A DNA stretch of 64,000 nt from Cyanodermella asteris. Its lineage: Eukaryota > Ascomycota > Lecanoromycetes > Ostropales > Stictidaceae. The translations under genes were made by a program, and so were the position numbers. Within the stretch, counting starts at the first letter, position 1, and every line of letters starts with the position of its first letter. Below, in pieces: positions 11,201 to 21,469 of this stretch. Location of the stretch: positions 1,303,866-1,367,865 of the forward strand of contig UYJD01000008.1 of NCBI GenBank assembly GCA_900618795.1, in the 5' to 3' direction. The notes under the pieces are model-generated. The model was not told the DNA's origin. It made no database searches and saw nothing but the letters and a program-made list of their open reading frames with translations.

Positions 11201-13787
11201 CGGAGACCACAAAGTCCGGCGCCTCTCACAAATGGGGTGGCAAGGCCAATTCTGTTGTCGAAGGGAAAGATGGCAAGAAAAGTCGGACTAGCAGCTCAGC
11301 TGGGTTTATGTCGTTCTTCTCCAAGAAGAACAAGAAGAAAGGCTCTGAACACGTTGGCCAGCCGAAAGACACGGAGAGCCACAAGGACGGACCCGTGAAT
11401 GGCTCACAAGACGCTGGCTCTAAAGTTGGTACTTCCCCGAAGGACAAAGATACTGCCCAAAATCCCGGTGGTCTTGAGATTCTGTTGCCTCCAACTGCAA
11501 GTCTCGTTGGGGCCATCGGTCCTGAAGGCAAAGGCTCTAGCGTAGACGGTTCGGGGAGATCCGTTGTGTCCAGGAAACCGGCTCCAGGCGTTGCTCCCCC
11601 GAGCGAGGCTGCCAAAAGCAAGAAAGGAGAAGGTAATGAAAACAAGAGCGTTGTCACTGATGGCATCGCAGGACCAACCGTTTCGAGGAAACCACTTCCT
11701 GGGAGTGCTACCGGCGGAGGTTCTGGCGCATCAGGTGTGAATCGGAAACCGGTCCGTCCTCAGGGGCCATTAGCGTCTGAGATAAGTGGTGTAAGTTCAG
11801 GAACAAGATTCTGGCAACCTCCTCGACCAGTTCAGCCTCCCGGTGGCATTGGTTGGGACAATGGTTGGGACAGTTGGCATGCATCCTCGCTTGCGCCTGA
11901 TGATTCGATATCACTGTGTGGACAGAGAAAGAGGAAAGCAAAAAGGAGTGAAACGTTTTCCAGCATACCAGACCAATCCGCTATAGCCGTGCCACAAACC
12001 AAGGGCAACAAGACGTTCAGTGGCTTTGTGCCCGGAATCAGTGCGGAGAAGTCCAAGGTCGGGGAAGAAAAGTTATCAACAGGAGCCCGTTTGGCCAAAC
12101 TTTGGTACCCTAAACAATTGGGTCCAAACCCGACGGATTCTGTTTCAGACCCGAACGGTCTAAAGTTCATCACTCCAGATCACAGTCGCGCAAGTCGGAA
12201 GGAGCACGTCACTCCTGCTCCCGCACCGTCGGGCATCACGAACAAGGCTCCTGTCCCAAGACAGGACAGTTCTAGGGGTGGAAACCATAATGGAGCTTCT
12301 ATTGTCAATGCCATGGGGTCGGGCCTGCCAGAGAATCGCTTCGCACCACCTCCAGTTGGCAGCCGAGTCGGAAACGGTGATAATCGTCAAGATCCCCGGT
12401 CTCTGCATTCAATCGCCGAACACGGAAATAGCACTACTGGAAACCCATATCAACAACAGATCCCGGCGCCTGGAACCATCAGAAATAGACGATACAGGGA
12501 ACCGCCGGGCCTTGGAATACCCCCAGCCGGTTTTGACCATATTCCGTCCCTTCCACCAGGCGCGCATCCCCTGCCTGGCGACAATACTCACTGCAGTAGT
12601 GGCGCATCCAACTATTCAGCTGCCAGCAATAACAATTCTCGCGTTTCTCAAAACGGAACCCAAGAGCACGCTCAGTAACTGGTCAACCTGATTATAGCCG
12701 GTGTGTGCCATCTCACATACTGGCACAGCCGACCCAAATAATCTCTAATGACAGCACTGCACCTGCAGATTATACCTTCGCTTCGGTGGCCACAGCATCT
12801 CGAATAGCTGAATCTACGGCTGAATCGAGACGTGAGTCCTCACGATTTCGGCCTGCAAGAGGTCACTCTGTGTCGTCAGGTGGCTCTCGAATGGGTACAA
12901 ATAGTGCGGTGTCAGGCCCAGAGTTGACGCGATTTTCTTACGCTGGAAGCACTTCAAGTTTTAACTCAAACAATGTGCCATCGCATTCCGGAAGCTCCTT
13001 CGTACCTCAGATGGCGCCCGCAGCCGCAAAGTCACAAATTGGCCCGACCGGCGGAAGTTGTACAGGACCGTTAAATCGCGGGCGACAGATGAATAGGGAT
13101 GACAAGACTTCCGCACCAAGCCTCGCGGCTTCTACTTCCAGCAACGGTGGAACGGACAGAAACACGAAGAGCAAGGCCAGAACGCACGATCAACTCCGCC
13201 ACGACGCTCAATGGTCACAGTCAACCGAGCGCTTTGATAAAAATAGTGGCTTCAGCTCGAATAAAGGTGTCTTAGCATTACCCCTACCTTCTACGCAACT
13301 CAATTCGGCCATAGCCCGCGGGTCGACCCCGATGCCAACAGCTCGAACAGGCAACGGGCCGAATAATACAGCTGCCACAAAAGCTCCCGGGCGCCAACCT
13401 ATACAGCAGGTGAACGTTCAGAAGCCGCAACTTTTACTCACGCAGGGACCACCGTCTGTTGCAGGGAGCCTGCTTCCGAGCTCCCAAAGCTCCGTCTCAA
13501 AGCAATCTCACAAGCTGACACGAGCGGAAACGGCTTTCGTTGCGCAGCAACTCAAACAGAGGAAGCAAACAGCGGCTCAAGCGTTGCCAAAGCCAAACGT
13601 CATGCCGACAGGTCCACAACCAGGCCAAAAGGCTCCCAAACGGTCTGAAAGCGCGGGATCCAGTCTCTTCAACAAGGCACTCCCCAACTTACCCGTGTCG
13701 CGTGCCAGTACACCTGCTGTGTCAACTATTGGCAAGGCGGCCAGCTCGAAAATCGGGAAGCGTACGCCTAAGAAGGGAAAGGCTTGA
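8209..13787 (+). CDS. giant acidic/coiled-coil protein with one internal amber codon
   Basis: Unrecognised protein of roughly 1,830 residues if the amber codon is passed. From ATG 8209 the frame is open to TAG at 10630-10632, then open in the same frame to 12678. The N-terminus carries a Ser-Asp run (8377-8510), followed by Ser/Thr-rich disordered sequence, a basic patch (RRPWAAMNPLKKF), then a long Glu/Lys/Arg/Gln coiled coil (about 9850-11100) that continues without change of character across the TAG. A candidate 80-nt intron 12675-12754 (GTAACT...CTAATGACAG) links in phase to the last part, 12755-13787, Ser/Pro-rich and ending KRTPKKGKA. The heptad-rich middle suggests a scaffold or filament. 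Readthrough, a true nonsense mutation and a base error are all possible explanations for the TAG. No known domain is recognised. Confidence 0.7.
8377..8510 (+). repeat. Ser-Asp coding microrepeat
   Basis: Imperfect 6/18-bp repeats of the type GACAGCGACTCAAGCGAT encode alternating Asp and Ser in the N-terminal region of the coiled-coil protein. Such acidic SD tracts are common casein-kinase-2 type phosphorylation targets, but no function is shown here. Confidence 0.75.
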
Positions 13788-15084
13788 GTCAACGTGTAAG
13801 GAGTTTACCTGACGGCTAAGGCAGCGGCAGGCGAGTACAGAACATTCATTCATTTCACATTTTGTTCCAAGCAGCGTACAACGAAATCTATCCAGTAGTC
13901 ATGTGCAATGTAAGGAGCGTTCGCAAGTACGCCCCAAAGCTGTCGCCGAAGGTCAAGGACTTAAACATGCCACTGCCACCTGTTGTGCTCAAAGCTCTGC
14001 TTACGTAATGACGTCACGGTTAGTTCGGTTGGAACCTCATCTCTTCTACTCGTTCAATAGTAGCCCTACCCGGACCTCCATCTCTGAGCTCTAGTTGTCC
14101 GGCAAGAATCTTCCATGTAGATCCTCATTGAGTCTGTACCTCTCGTCCAAGCTTCATCCGAATTCACGGCTTCATCTCGCGCCTAGCAGCCCGACAAGCT
14201 CTTCGTTTTTGGTTGCGACAAACGAAGCTCCGTAGCAACGAGCAATATTGCCGCGGCGGCTTGCAATGCTAAGTAGCTAGGGGGATCTGAAAGTCACCCG
14301 ATATCAACATGCAACTTGTCAAACGTTGTAAAACGTGGGCAGCTGCCCGGTGGACGAGATGTTTGCTGTGGCTTCCAGCTGGCCTTGCACCTCGCACTTT
14401 CGTACAAACACACGGAGTGAGGACGTCAGACCACACATCATGTCAGGAGAGTCAGCAACAAGAACAGTCGGTTTCATGTGATATCGCGTCGCCAACGACC
14501 TTGCTCCTCGTCGACGTGATGACGTTCACAGCGCCATGTCACGGGGAGAGTGGTCATCAGTGACCAGTGCGAGCTATTTGGCGAGACCGAAAGTGTAGCA
14601 GCGTTGTGGTATGGATGAGAGGCATTTTCCGATGTTTAATGGGTTCTTCAGACTGTAGTCAGGTCGAGACGCGAGTGGTTTTTAACGTCGTCCCTGCCCC
14701 CTTTCCCAGTGATTGTTCCCCTGCAGTAGTTGACCGGATAGCAAACATGACAAGACAGCGACTGAAGCAAGCTTGCACAAGTATGTAGATCGTCTCACCG
14801 GGCCAGAGCTCTGGCAACCTGAGCGCAGATGTCTGAGTTTGCCGACTTTCAGACTAGTGCGGACCTGTGAAAACTATTCAACTGTGAGTCCGCTTCACCT
14901 TGAATTCCTACCTCAGCACCTTGGCAAAATACTTCCACCTCCTACGTGATCGACATCACACTTCCACCTCGTCATATTGCTCGCCTGCAGTCTAGCTGCC
15001 TGACCGAAAGCGAGGCTTTGTAGCTAACCACCAACCAGGCTACTTGCACACCAGGCAGCTCATCAACTCAATTCCGTCGTCAAC
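13788..15084. other. intergenic, promoter side of the helicase gene
   Basis: About 1.3 kb with no supported gene. The 3' part just before ATG 15085 is rich in CA and CT, typical of fungal leaders. Frames at 14309-14788 are short and featureless. Confidence 0.35.
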
Positions 15085-18000
15085 ATGGCTCCCAAAAAGG
15101 GAATTTGCAGAGACTTTGCGCGAAGCGGCACTTGTCGCTTTGGTGCGAAATGCAAGTTCAATCACACTCCTGGTCCAATTGCACCAAAAGAGACCACCAT
15201 GACGAAACGGGCCAGGAAGGGCAACCAGGGTCCAGCTGAAGGTAATAAGGGTTCTTCGAGAGGCAACCTACCTTCCAATCTCCAGCGGTGGACCACAGAC
15301 ATCAAGGCCATCGGCGACGATGAAAAGATACACGCGATATTCATTGGTGACTACCTACAACAGACAGAAAGCCTTTTGCAAAACAGTGGTCTTGATGTAC
15401 AACACAAAGTCATCGAGACCTTGGCCACAGAAGCAGGCGGCCGGGCTCTCATCAGGAAAGCCACCGAAAGCTCAAGTGAGGGCATAAGAGAGGTGGTGCT
15501 ACCCTTTCTTCGCGTTGTAACTCACGCAGATGCTGTTTCCTCCCTCGAGCTCGAAGAGCACATCAACACCATCTACAATGTACTCTATGGGGACAATGGC
15601 TGGGATGGTGTGTCGTTCTTCAGCAAACTAGCGCAGTTTCTCGTGAGTATCCAAGAGATCCCTGAAGCAGCAGAATATGCCGAAGAGGTATTCGCCCTTG
15701 GACTGGACGCCTTCGCAAGAATGATCTCTCTCAATCAAGGCGCCGCGATCAATGAGGGAGTCAAGGAGGTGGCTCAAGAGTTGAATGAGGCCGGGAAAGC
15801 GGTGCTCAATAATCCTACGCCTCAAAACCCCTGGTCGCTCGCCGCCGCAAATAGCTGGAAAGAGATACAACCCAAAATTGAGCATGCGAAGCAGCTTGGA
15901 GGAGCGAAAGCAGATGTCGCGGGGCTTGCTGCCCAGCTACGTCAAATCAACATTCAGCCGTACCATCCTGGTGACCTCTGTCAAGATGGCGCACGTCACG
16001 ATAACGACAAAGCTGATATCAAGGATATTCTGATCCTGCCGACTGCAGAGGAAATACGCTCCAAAGTTCCCGAATATCTTCCGGTCAAAGACACACACAC
16101 GCATCACTTGCTTGGGATCGAAGGTCTGCTTGACCGGCAGTTTCGTCTCTTGCGCGAGGATACTGCTGGACAGCTTCGAGATGCTGTGCGACAGCTCATG
16201 AGCAATGACACAGGAGCGCAAAGGACTTCTCAGCAGATTCGGACCAACATCTATCGTCACGCTAGCGTCACACGCTCGTTCTTTGACAAAATTCAAGGCC
16301 TCCTGCACGTCGTCGAATTCGACCAGCCAGCAAACATGCGCAACCCATCAGCAAAAATGAGACAGCAAGCTTGGGCAAAATCCAGCAACCTTGCAATCGA
16401 CGCTTGCGTATGCATCGTTGGAAACAACAGCAACAACAACATTCACTTCTACAGCGTTGTCGAGCGAACGCCACAGACTGCAGAGGACGAAGGACCCCGT
16501 CGTCCTGCTCTGGACAAGTCGATTCTCCAAGGCCAACTTGTCTCGCTTCATGGGGGTGCCAGCCGCGCTGCTGTGGTCGTTCGATTGGTTGAGCTTTCAG
16601 GATCGAATGCTGTCAAGGTTCTTGAACAACAAAACAGACAGACACAGCATGAGAACTTGGGACAGTTGGTAGAGTTTCCTGGGGTACTTTTGGCTTCATT
16701 TAGCCACACTCTGAAAGCTCTTCAGGAGATGAGCATCAATCGCAGGGTTCCATTTTCTGACCTGATCGCGCCATATCAGCCCGAAGTAGAGGGTCGTGTC
16801 CAAAAACGACCACCCCAATATGCGACCCAAATCGGGTTTCGGTACGATCTTTCCGGCGTCACGAACGGTACCAGAATGGAGTACTTTCCTCAGCAAGAGT
16901 TCGATATCGTTGCCTTCGCCAAGGCTTCGAGTCTAGATGAGTCCCAATGCAGCTCTTTCATACACGCTTTGAGCAATCGGTTTGCCCTCATTCAAGGACC
17001 TCCTGGCACGGGCAAAAGTTACGTCGGAGTGAAGATCATTCAGACTTTACTGGACAACAGACACGTCATCAAACTGGGCCCGATTCTTTGTGTCTGCTAT
17101 ACCAACCATGCACTTGATCAGATTTTAGAGCACCTGGTTGACAACGGAGTCGAGAAAATCATCCGAATAGGAGGTGGATCGAAGTCTCAGGCGCTGCAAG
17201 ACGTCAACTTGGCGCAACTTTCGCGACAAGCGCAGCGCCCAAACGCGGAGAAGATGACTCTCTTCCAGACCCACAACTCACTCGAAAACATAGCCAATGC
17301 TGCAACAACAGCGCTGGAGCAGATAAGGGAGGCCGAAACTGTCGCTGGTATCCGATTACATTTACAGGAGACATCGTCGCCTTTCTTCGAGTACTTCTTT
17401 GGCAGCGCAGCGAACAACGAAGGTTTCAAACAGTCTCGTCGCGATCCCGAGAAGAGCTTCCAGCAGTGGTTGAAAGGCGGATCGCACGGAAGCGCTGCTG
17501 TACGAGAGAATCTTGGTCCTCGCGATGCCCCGAAAATGTCTCACCAGGAACGCCAGCATCTATTCACCGGCTGGGTACGGGAGATAAGACAAAATGCAAT
17601 GAATGGGTTCCAAAAACTTTGCGAGACCTTTGTCAAAGACAAGGAAACCATTGATATGTGTCACAACGAGGCATCTCTTCGATGCCTTCGAGGTGCCAGC
17701 GTTGTGGGCGTGACTACGACCGGTCTTGCGAAGAATGTCAACCTGCTGAGAAAACTTCACTCCAGGGTTTTGATCGTCGAGGAGGCCGGCGAAGTTCTTG
17801 AAGCCCACATGCTTCCCGCCCTCCTGCCATCATTGGAACATGTCATTGCCATCGGAGATCACCAGCAGCTTCGACCTCACATTGCAAACTACGAGCTGTC
17901 CACTGAAAATCCACGTGGAGCAAAATACTCGTTGGACGTGTCATTATTCGAGCGCCTCATCCATCCCGACGGAGGTCTGCCTTCGCTGCCTATTGCAACT

Positions 18001-19125
18001 TTGCAGACCCAGCGCCGAATGCACCCGTTGATTTCACGACTCATTCGCGACACGATCTACCCAAAGCTCATCGATGCACCAGAGGTCGCAGAGTATGCTC
18101 CCATTACCAGTATGCGTCATCGATTATTTTGGCTCGATCACCAGCAGCCCGAGGCTACGGATGGAGTATCAAAGTCCAACAATTTCGAGGTCGAAATGGT
18201 CGCCGCTCTTGTCACCCATCTTGTCAAGCAGGGCACGTACACCGCCGGCCAGATAACAGTCCTCACACCATATTTGGCCCAATTTCGAAAGCTGCGCCGT
18301 CGCTTCGCCGGCATCTTGGACATTGTCGTCGGAGACAAGGATAAGCAGGTGCTTGCCGCAGCTGGCATGGAAGATGAAAACATCGACGTCCAGAAAGCGC
18401 ATCTCGCACAGCAACTCCGCATCTCGACCGTCGACAACTATCAGGGCGAGGAGTCCGACATTATCGTCGTGTCACTTGTTCGCAGCAATGAAGCTGGCAA
18501 CGTGGGATTCCTGCGAACTCCCAATCGTATCAACGTCCTCCTCAGTCGAGCTCGACACGGCATGTACATCATCGGCAACAGAAACGTAGCCGAGAATGTG
18601 CCAATGTGGAAGCAAGTCACCGATATCCTGGAAAGCGACGGCGCCATTGGACCAGCGATCCCCTTGTTCTGCCCACAGCATCCCGAGACCACAATCGAGG
18701 TTACCCACCCGAGCGACTTCTCACGCTTCGCTCCCGAAGGCGGATGCAGCCTCCCGTGCAACCAGCCACTCAAGTGCGGTCACCAATGTGTCAAGAAGTG
18801 CCATGCACAGCACCTTCATGACAGCGTCTTTTGCCAGAATCCTTGCGTGCGACCGCACGAAGAGTGCTCCCATGAATGCAAGAAGGCTTGCGGTGGTTGC
18901 GACGGCAAGTGTCGAACGAATGTATACGATATTCCGCTGCCTTGTGGCCATGTCGCTAGACAGCTCATGTGCTATGAGAGCATGTCTCCCGCGTCGATCG
19001 AGTGCAAGGTCAAGGTCATGAAGGAATGTCCACGGTGCCAAGAGGGTGCTGAAGTCTGTTGCTTCACGGACCCGTCTGATCCCGAATTCCGATGCGGTCC
19101 GAAGTGTGATTTTTCTGGGTGGTGA
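15085..19125 (+). CDS. CCCH + SF1 helicase + NFX1-type zinc-finger protein (ZNFX1/Hrr1-like)
   Basis: Single-exon RNA helicase-like protein of 1,346 residues. A CCCH finger spans residues 8-27 (C8, C17, C23, H27). The UPF1-like SF1 core has Walker A GPPGTGKS at about 638-645, a motif II variant VEEAGE at about 898, motif III GDHQQLRP, and C-terminal motifs DNYQGEESDIIVVSLVRS and NVLLSRAR. Cys/His-rich NFX1-type repeats begin at about 1221. Relatives include animal ZNFX1 and fission-yeast Hrr1, which act in small-RNA amplification and heterochromatin silencing; this role is inferred by family. The zinc repeats stop abruptly after CGPKCDFSGW, so the protein may be shorter than many relatives, or the true end may be spliced or shifted. 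Its upstream and downstream neighbours are not obviously related. Confidence 0.9.
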   Translation: MAPKKGICRDFARSGTCRFGAKCKFNHTPGPIAPKETTMTKRARKGNQGPAEGNKGSSRGNLPSNLQRWTTDIKAIGDDEKIHAIFIGDYLQQTESLLQNSGLDVQHKVIETLATEAGGRALIRKATESSSEGIREVVLPFLRVVTHADAVSSLELEEHINTIYNVLYGDNGWDGVSFFSKLAQFLVSIQEIPEAAEYAEEVFALGLDAFARMISLNQGAAINEGVKEVAQELNEAGKAVLNNPTPQNPWSLAAANSWKEIQPKIEHAKQLGGAKADVAGLAAQLRQINIQPYHPGDLCQDGARHDNDKADIKDILILPTAEEIRSKVPEYLPVKDTHTHHLLGIEGLLDRQFRLLREDTAGQLRDAVRQLMSNDTGAQRTSQQIRTNIYRHASVTRSFFDKIQGLLHVVEFDQPANMRNPSAKMRQQAWAKSSNLAIDACVCIVGNNSNNNIHFYSVVERTPQTAEDEGPRRPALDKSILQGQLVSLHGGASRAAVVVRLVELSGSNAVKVLEQQNRQTQHENLGQLVEFPGVLLASFSHTLKALQEMSINRRVPFSDLIAPYQPEVEGRVQKRPPQYATQIGFRYDLSGVTNGTRMEYFPQQEFDIVAFAKASSLDESQCSSFIHALSNRFALIQGPPGTGKSYVGVKIIQTLLDNRHVIKLGPILCVCYTNHALDQILEHLVDNGVEKIIRIGGGSKSQALQDVNLAQLSRQAQRPNAEKMTLFQTHNSLENIANAATTALEQIREAETVAGIRLHLQETSSPFFEYFFGSAANNEGFKQSRRDPEKSFQQWLKGGSHGSAAVRENLGPRDAPKMSHQERQHLFTGWVREIRQNAMNGFQKLCETFVKDKETIDMCHNEASLRCLRGASVVGVTTTGLAKNVNLLRKLHSRVLIVEEAGEVLEAHMLPALLPSLEHVIAIGDHQQLRPHIANYELSTENPRGAKYSLDVSLFERLIHPDGGLPSLPIATLQTQRRMHPLISRLIRDTIYPKLIDAPEVAEYAPITSMRHRLFWLDHQQPEATDGVSKSNNFEVEMVAALVTHLVKQGTYTAGQITVLTPYLAQFRKLRRRFAGILDIVVGDKDKQVLAAAGMEDENIDVQKAHLAQQLRISTVDNYQGEESDIIVVSLVRSNEAGNVGFLRTPNRINVLLSRARHGMYIIGNRNVAENVPMWKQVTDILESDGAIGPAIPLFCPQHPETTIEVTHPSDFSRFAPEGGCSLPCNQPLKCGHQCVKKCHAQHLHDSVFCQNPCVRPHEECSHECKKACGGCDGKCRTNVYDIPLPCGHVARQLMCYESMSPASIECKVKVMKECPRCQEGAEVCCFTDPSDPEFRCGPKCDFSGW

Positions 19126-21469
19126 GGGCATTCGCACTCGCGGTCAGTGTGCTAGATCTGGATGTGCACATGGTCGCAAAGCGATTTCGCCAGCTTTACA
19201 GGAAGGTTGATGGTACTGCCGCGTGCGGGAGACTAAGGGTTGTCAGGCTGAGACACGACAAGACTACCGGACAGCTGGAACCTCATTAGACGCATCTGTT
19301 GTAACATCCGCATTGTGAAGCGCGGCCTTGTCGAAGAACTCATGTGGTCTTTCATAGATATGGTCAACGCAAGATTTGGTCTTTCGGATGAGATTGAACG
19401 CAAGGTCGGATGAAGCTTGTCCACATGGTCGAGAATGCCAGATTTGAGATGTATCCGGTTAGAAAAAACATAACGGCCACAATGGTGTCGCTGAAATTGA
19501 TAGTACTGAGCTTAGAATAGATTCCACAGTGATTTGAAAAGTCACGCAACCAGTTACAGTGCTCGCGATTCCTTTCCTGGCGCTGTCGCAATTCCGGTCG
19601 TAGTTTCATAGAAAGTGTAAAAGAAAACGGCGTGAAAACGGCCTTTCAATTGCAATGGCAACCTACCTTCGTCACACATTGAACACTGAGTGGTCCAGGA
19701 GTGTGCGGGCAAGTTTCTAGCCAGCCGCCAATCGTGCATTCGTCGCACGGAAACATCCTCTTGCACCCTGGCTGAACCTCCGCTTTCAAGACTTGCATGC
19801 TGTCCAAGTTTCGTCAAGATCTAGAGCCAAAGTCGAGAGACTTTGCCAATATCGCAGAATGCCCATGCACGCTTCCTGCGGGTGGAAAGCGTGTCTCGAA
19901 ATGCTTGACGGAGCCGCTTCTCAGAAATCGTGAATTCGACGGCTTCTGCGCAGCTAGGACAGGATTTTGTGAAAGCGTGTTCGCCCATGTATGGCACTCG
20001 AATATCGATGTGAAAATGACATGTCGTTTTCTTTCGAGTAAGAGCTTGTATAATAAATGTTCTGTTCAAGGTATAGCACAAATTGTAAAGACATCTGTTT
20101 TGCACCCTACCAGCGCGGACAAGCACCATCGGGATACCAGAGTTCAAAATACGAAATTATCAGACACGTCCTCACAGCTCATCAAGCGATCGTGATTTGT
20201 CGCCGAGGACCCGAGACGTATCGACATTCGTGTACTGCAGGGCTTTGCGCAAGCCGCTCTTGTGACGCCTCCAAGAAGCACAACGCACGCAGGGCACCGG
20301 AACCAGAGGAAGTCCACATCACACAAAAACACCTTGGCTAACCTCATTCGCATTTCGCATGGTCTATATAGCCTTCTCTGACGGGTGGAGAGAATATTTG
20401 CAGCCCAAGAGGTAAAATGGGGCAGACGCCACCAGCATCCCACGGTTGTCTATATCGTGCCCAACGAGGCTGTTGAGCGCATCCAACGGCGTCCACGAGC
20501 GGCCCGCGACGACGACGATACACCAATATCGACAGCAATTTGCGTCCTTTGAAGTCCGCAAGGCTAGCAAAAGGAGAGGGCGATGTTGCGGCTGAGCTGT
20601 GCCGGGATCTAGATCGTTATGCACTCGAACTGGACTGGATGCATGTCAGATGCAGGCAAAATGAGGGCAGGAGTCGGGCTCTGCGGGACAGATATGCAGG
20701 ATTACAGAATGACAACCAGGCCGGTGGAGAGAGTATGTCGAGTGGCAAGTTTGGCATAGACTTTACAGAAGCCTGCTGCGGTCAGACGTCAAGAGTGAGT
20801 TGAGTGAGGGAGAAGGAGAAGGAGATGGAGGGCGAGTCTGATTGCATGACGTATAAGGTCTCGTGGGCACAAGACGATTCTTTCTTCACTCAACTCCCAC
20901 TAAGCGACACCACAGTACCAAGGTCACCACCAAGACCGCCGCCGACACGCTGCAGTCTCAGAAACACGCTGCAGGACCACACTTTGCTCACCTCCGGCCT
21001 GGTACGTATCTGCCGCTAGCGACAAACAGCCAGGTACAAGCGTGCTGCACACCGCACAGGCCCAACGGCCAAGGAAGAGTGGTGCCAGTTGACGACGGGG
21101 AAACAGCCTTCGAACCAGCCTGAGCTGACTGCCTGTTGAGAGTACTGGCGAGAGAGCAGCAGAGAATAGGGAAAGAAAGACGCCCCGCTTGCAGAGATCC
21201 TGCTTCGCACTGACGTCCAGTCGTTGCCCGAACTCAGCCTCAATCTTATCCCGTCGTCGGGAACACAACCTTCCACCACTTATTGCCTCGTGCACGACTA
21301 ATCGCCGACTGCTGACTCAAAGCCCACGTCGCAGCCTGCCTGCAGGCCTTCTTGTCGCAAATACCCCGTCGTTTCTCCTCTCATCCCCACATCATCGCTG
21401 CAGGCCTGTGTGCGACTCCAGCCTCGACGCTCCCTCTTCTGCGAGCGCCCGCAAACACACAGACTCGCC
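19126..21469. other. long spacer and leader before the DUF3824-like gene
   Basis: About 2.3 kb. Small frames on both strands (for example 19797-20195 plus, 19821-20147 minus) overlap each other and carry no motif. The last 600 bp are C/A-rich with several short upstream open frames and look like promoter plus a long 5' leader. Confidence 0.35.

Noticed and set aside
20924-21295. Frames on both strands in the leader of the DUF3824-like gene
   Set aside because: Short, mutually overlapping and compositionally random; better explained as 5' leader and promoter.
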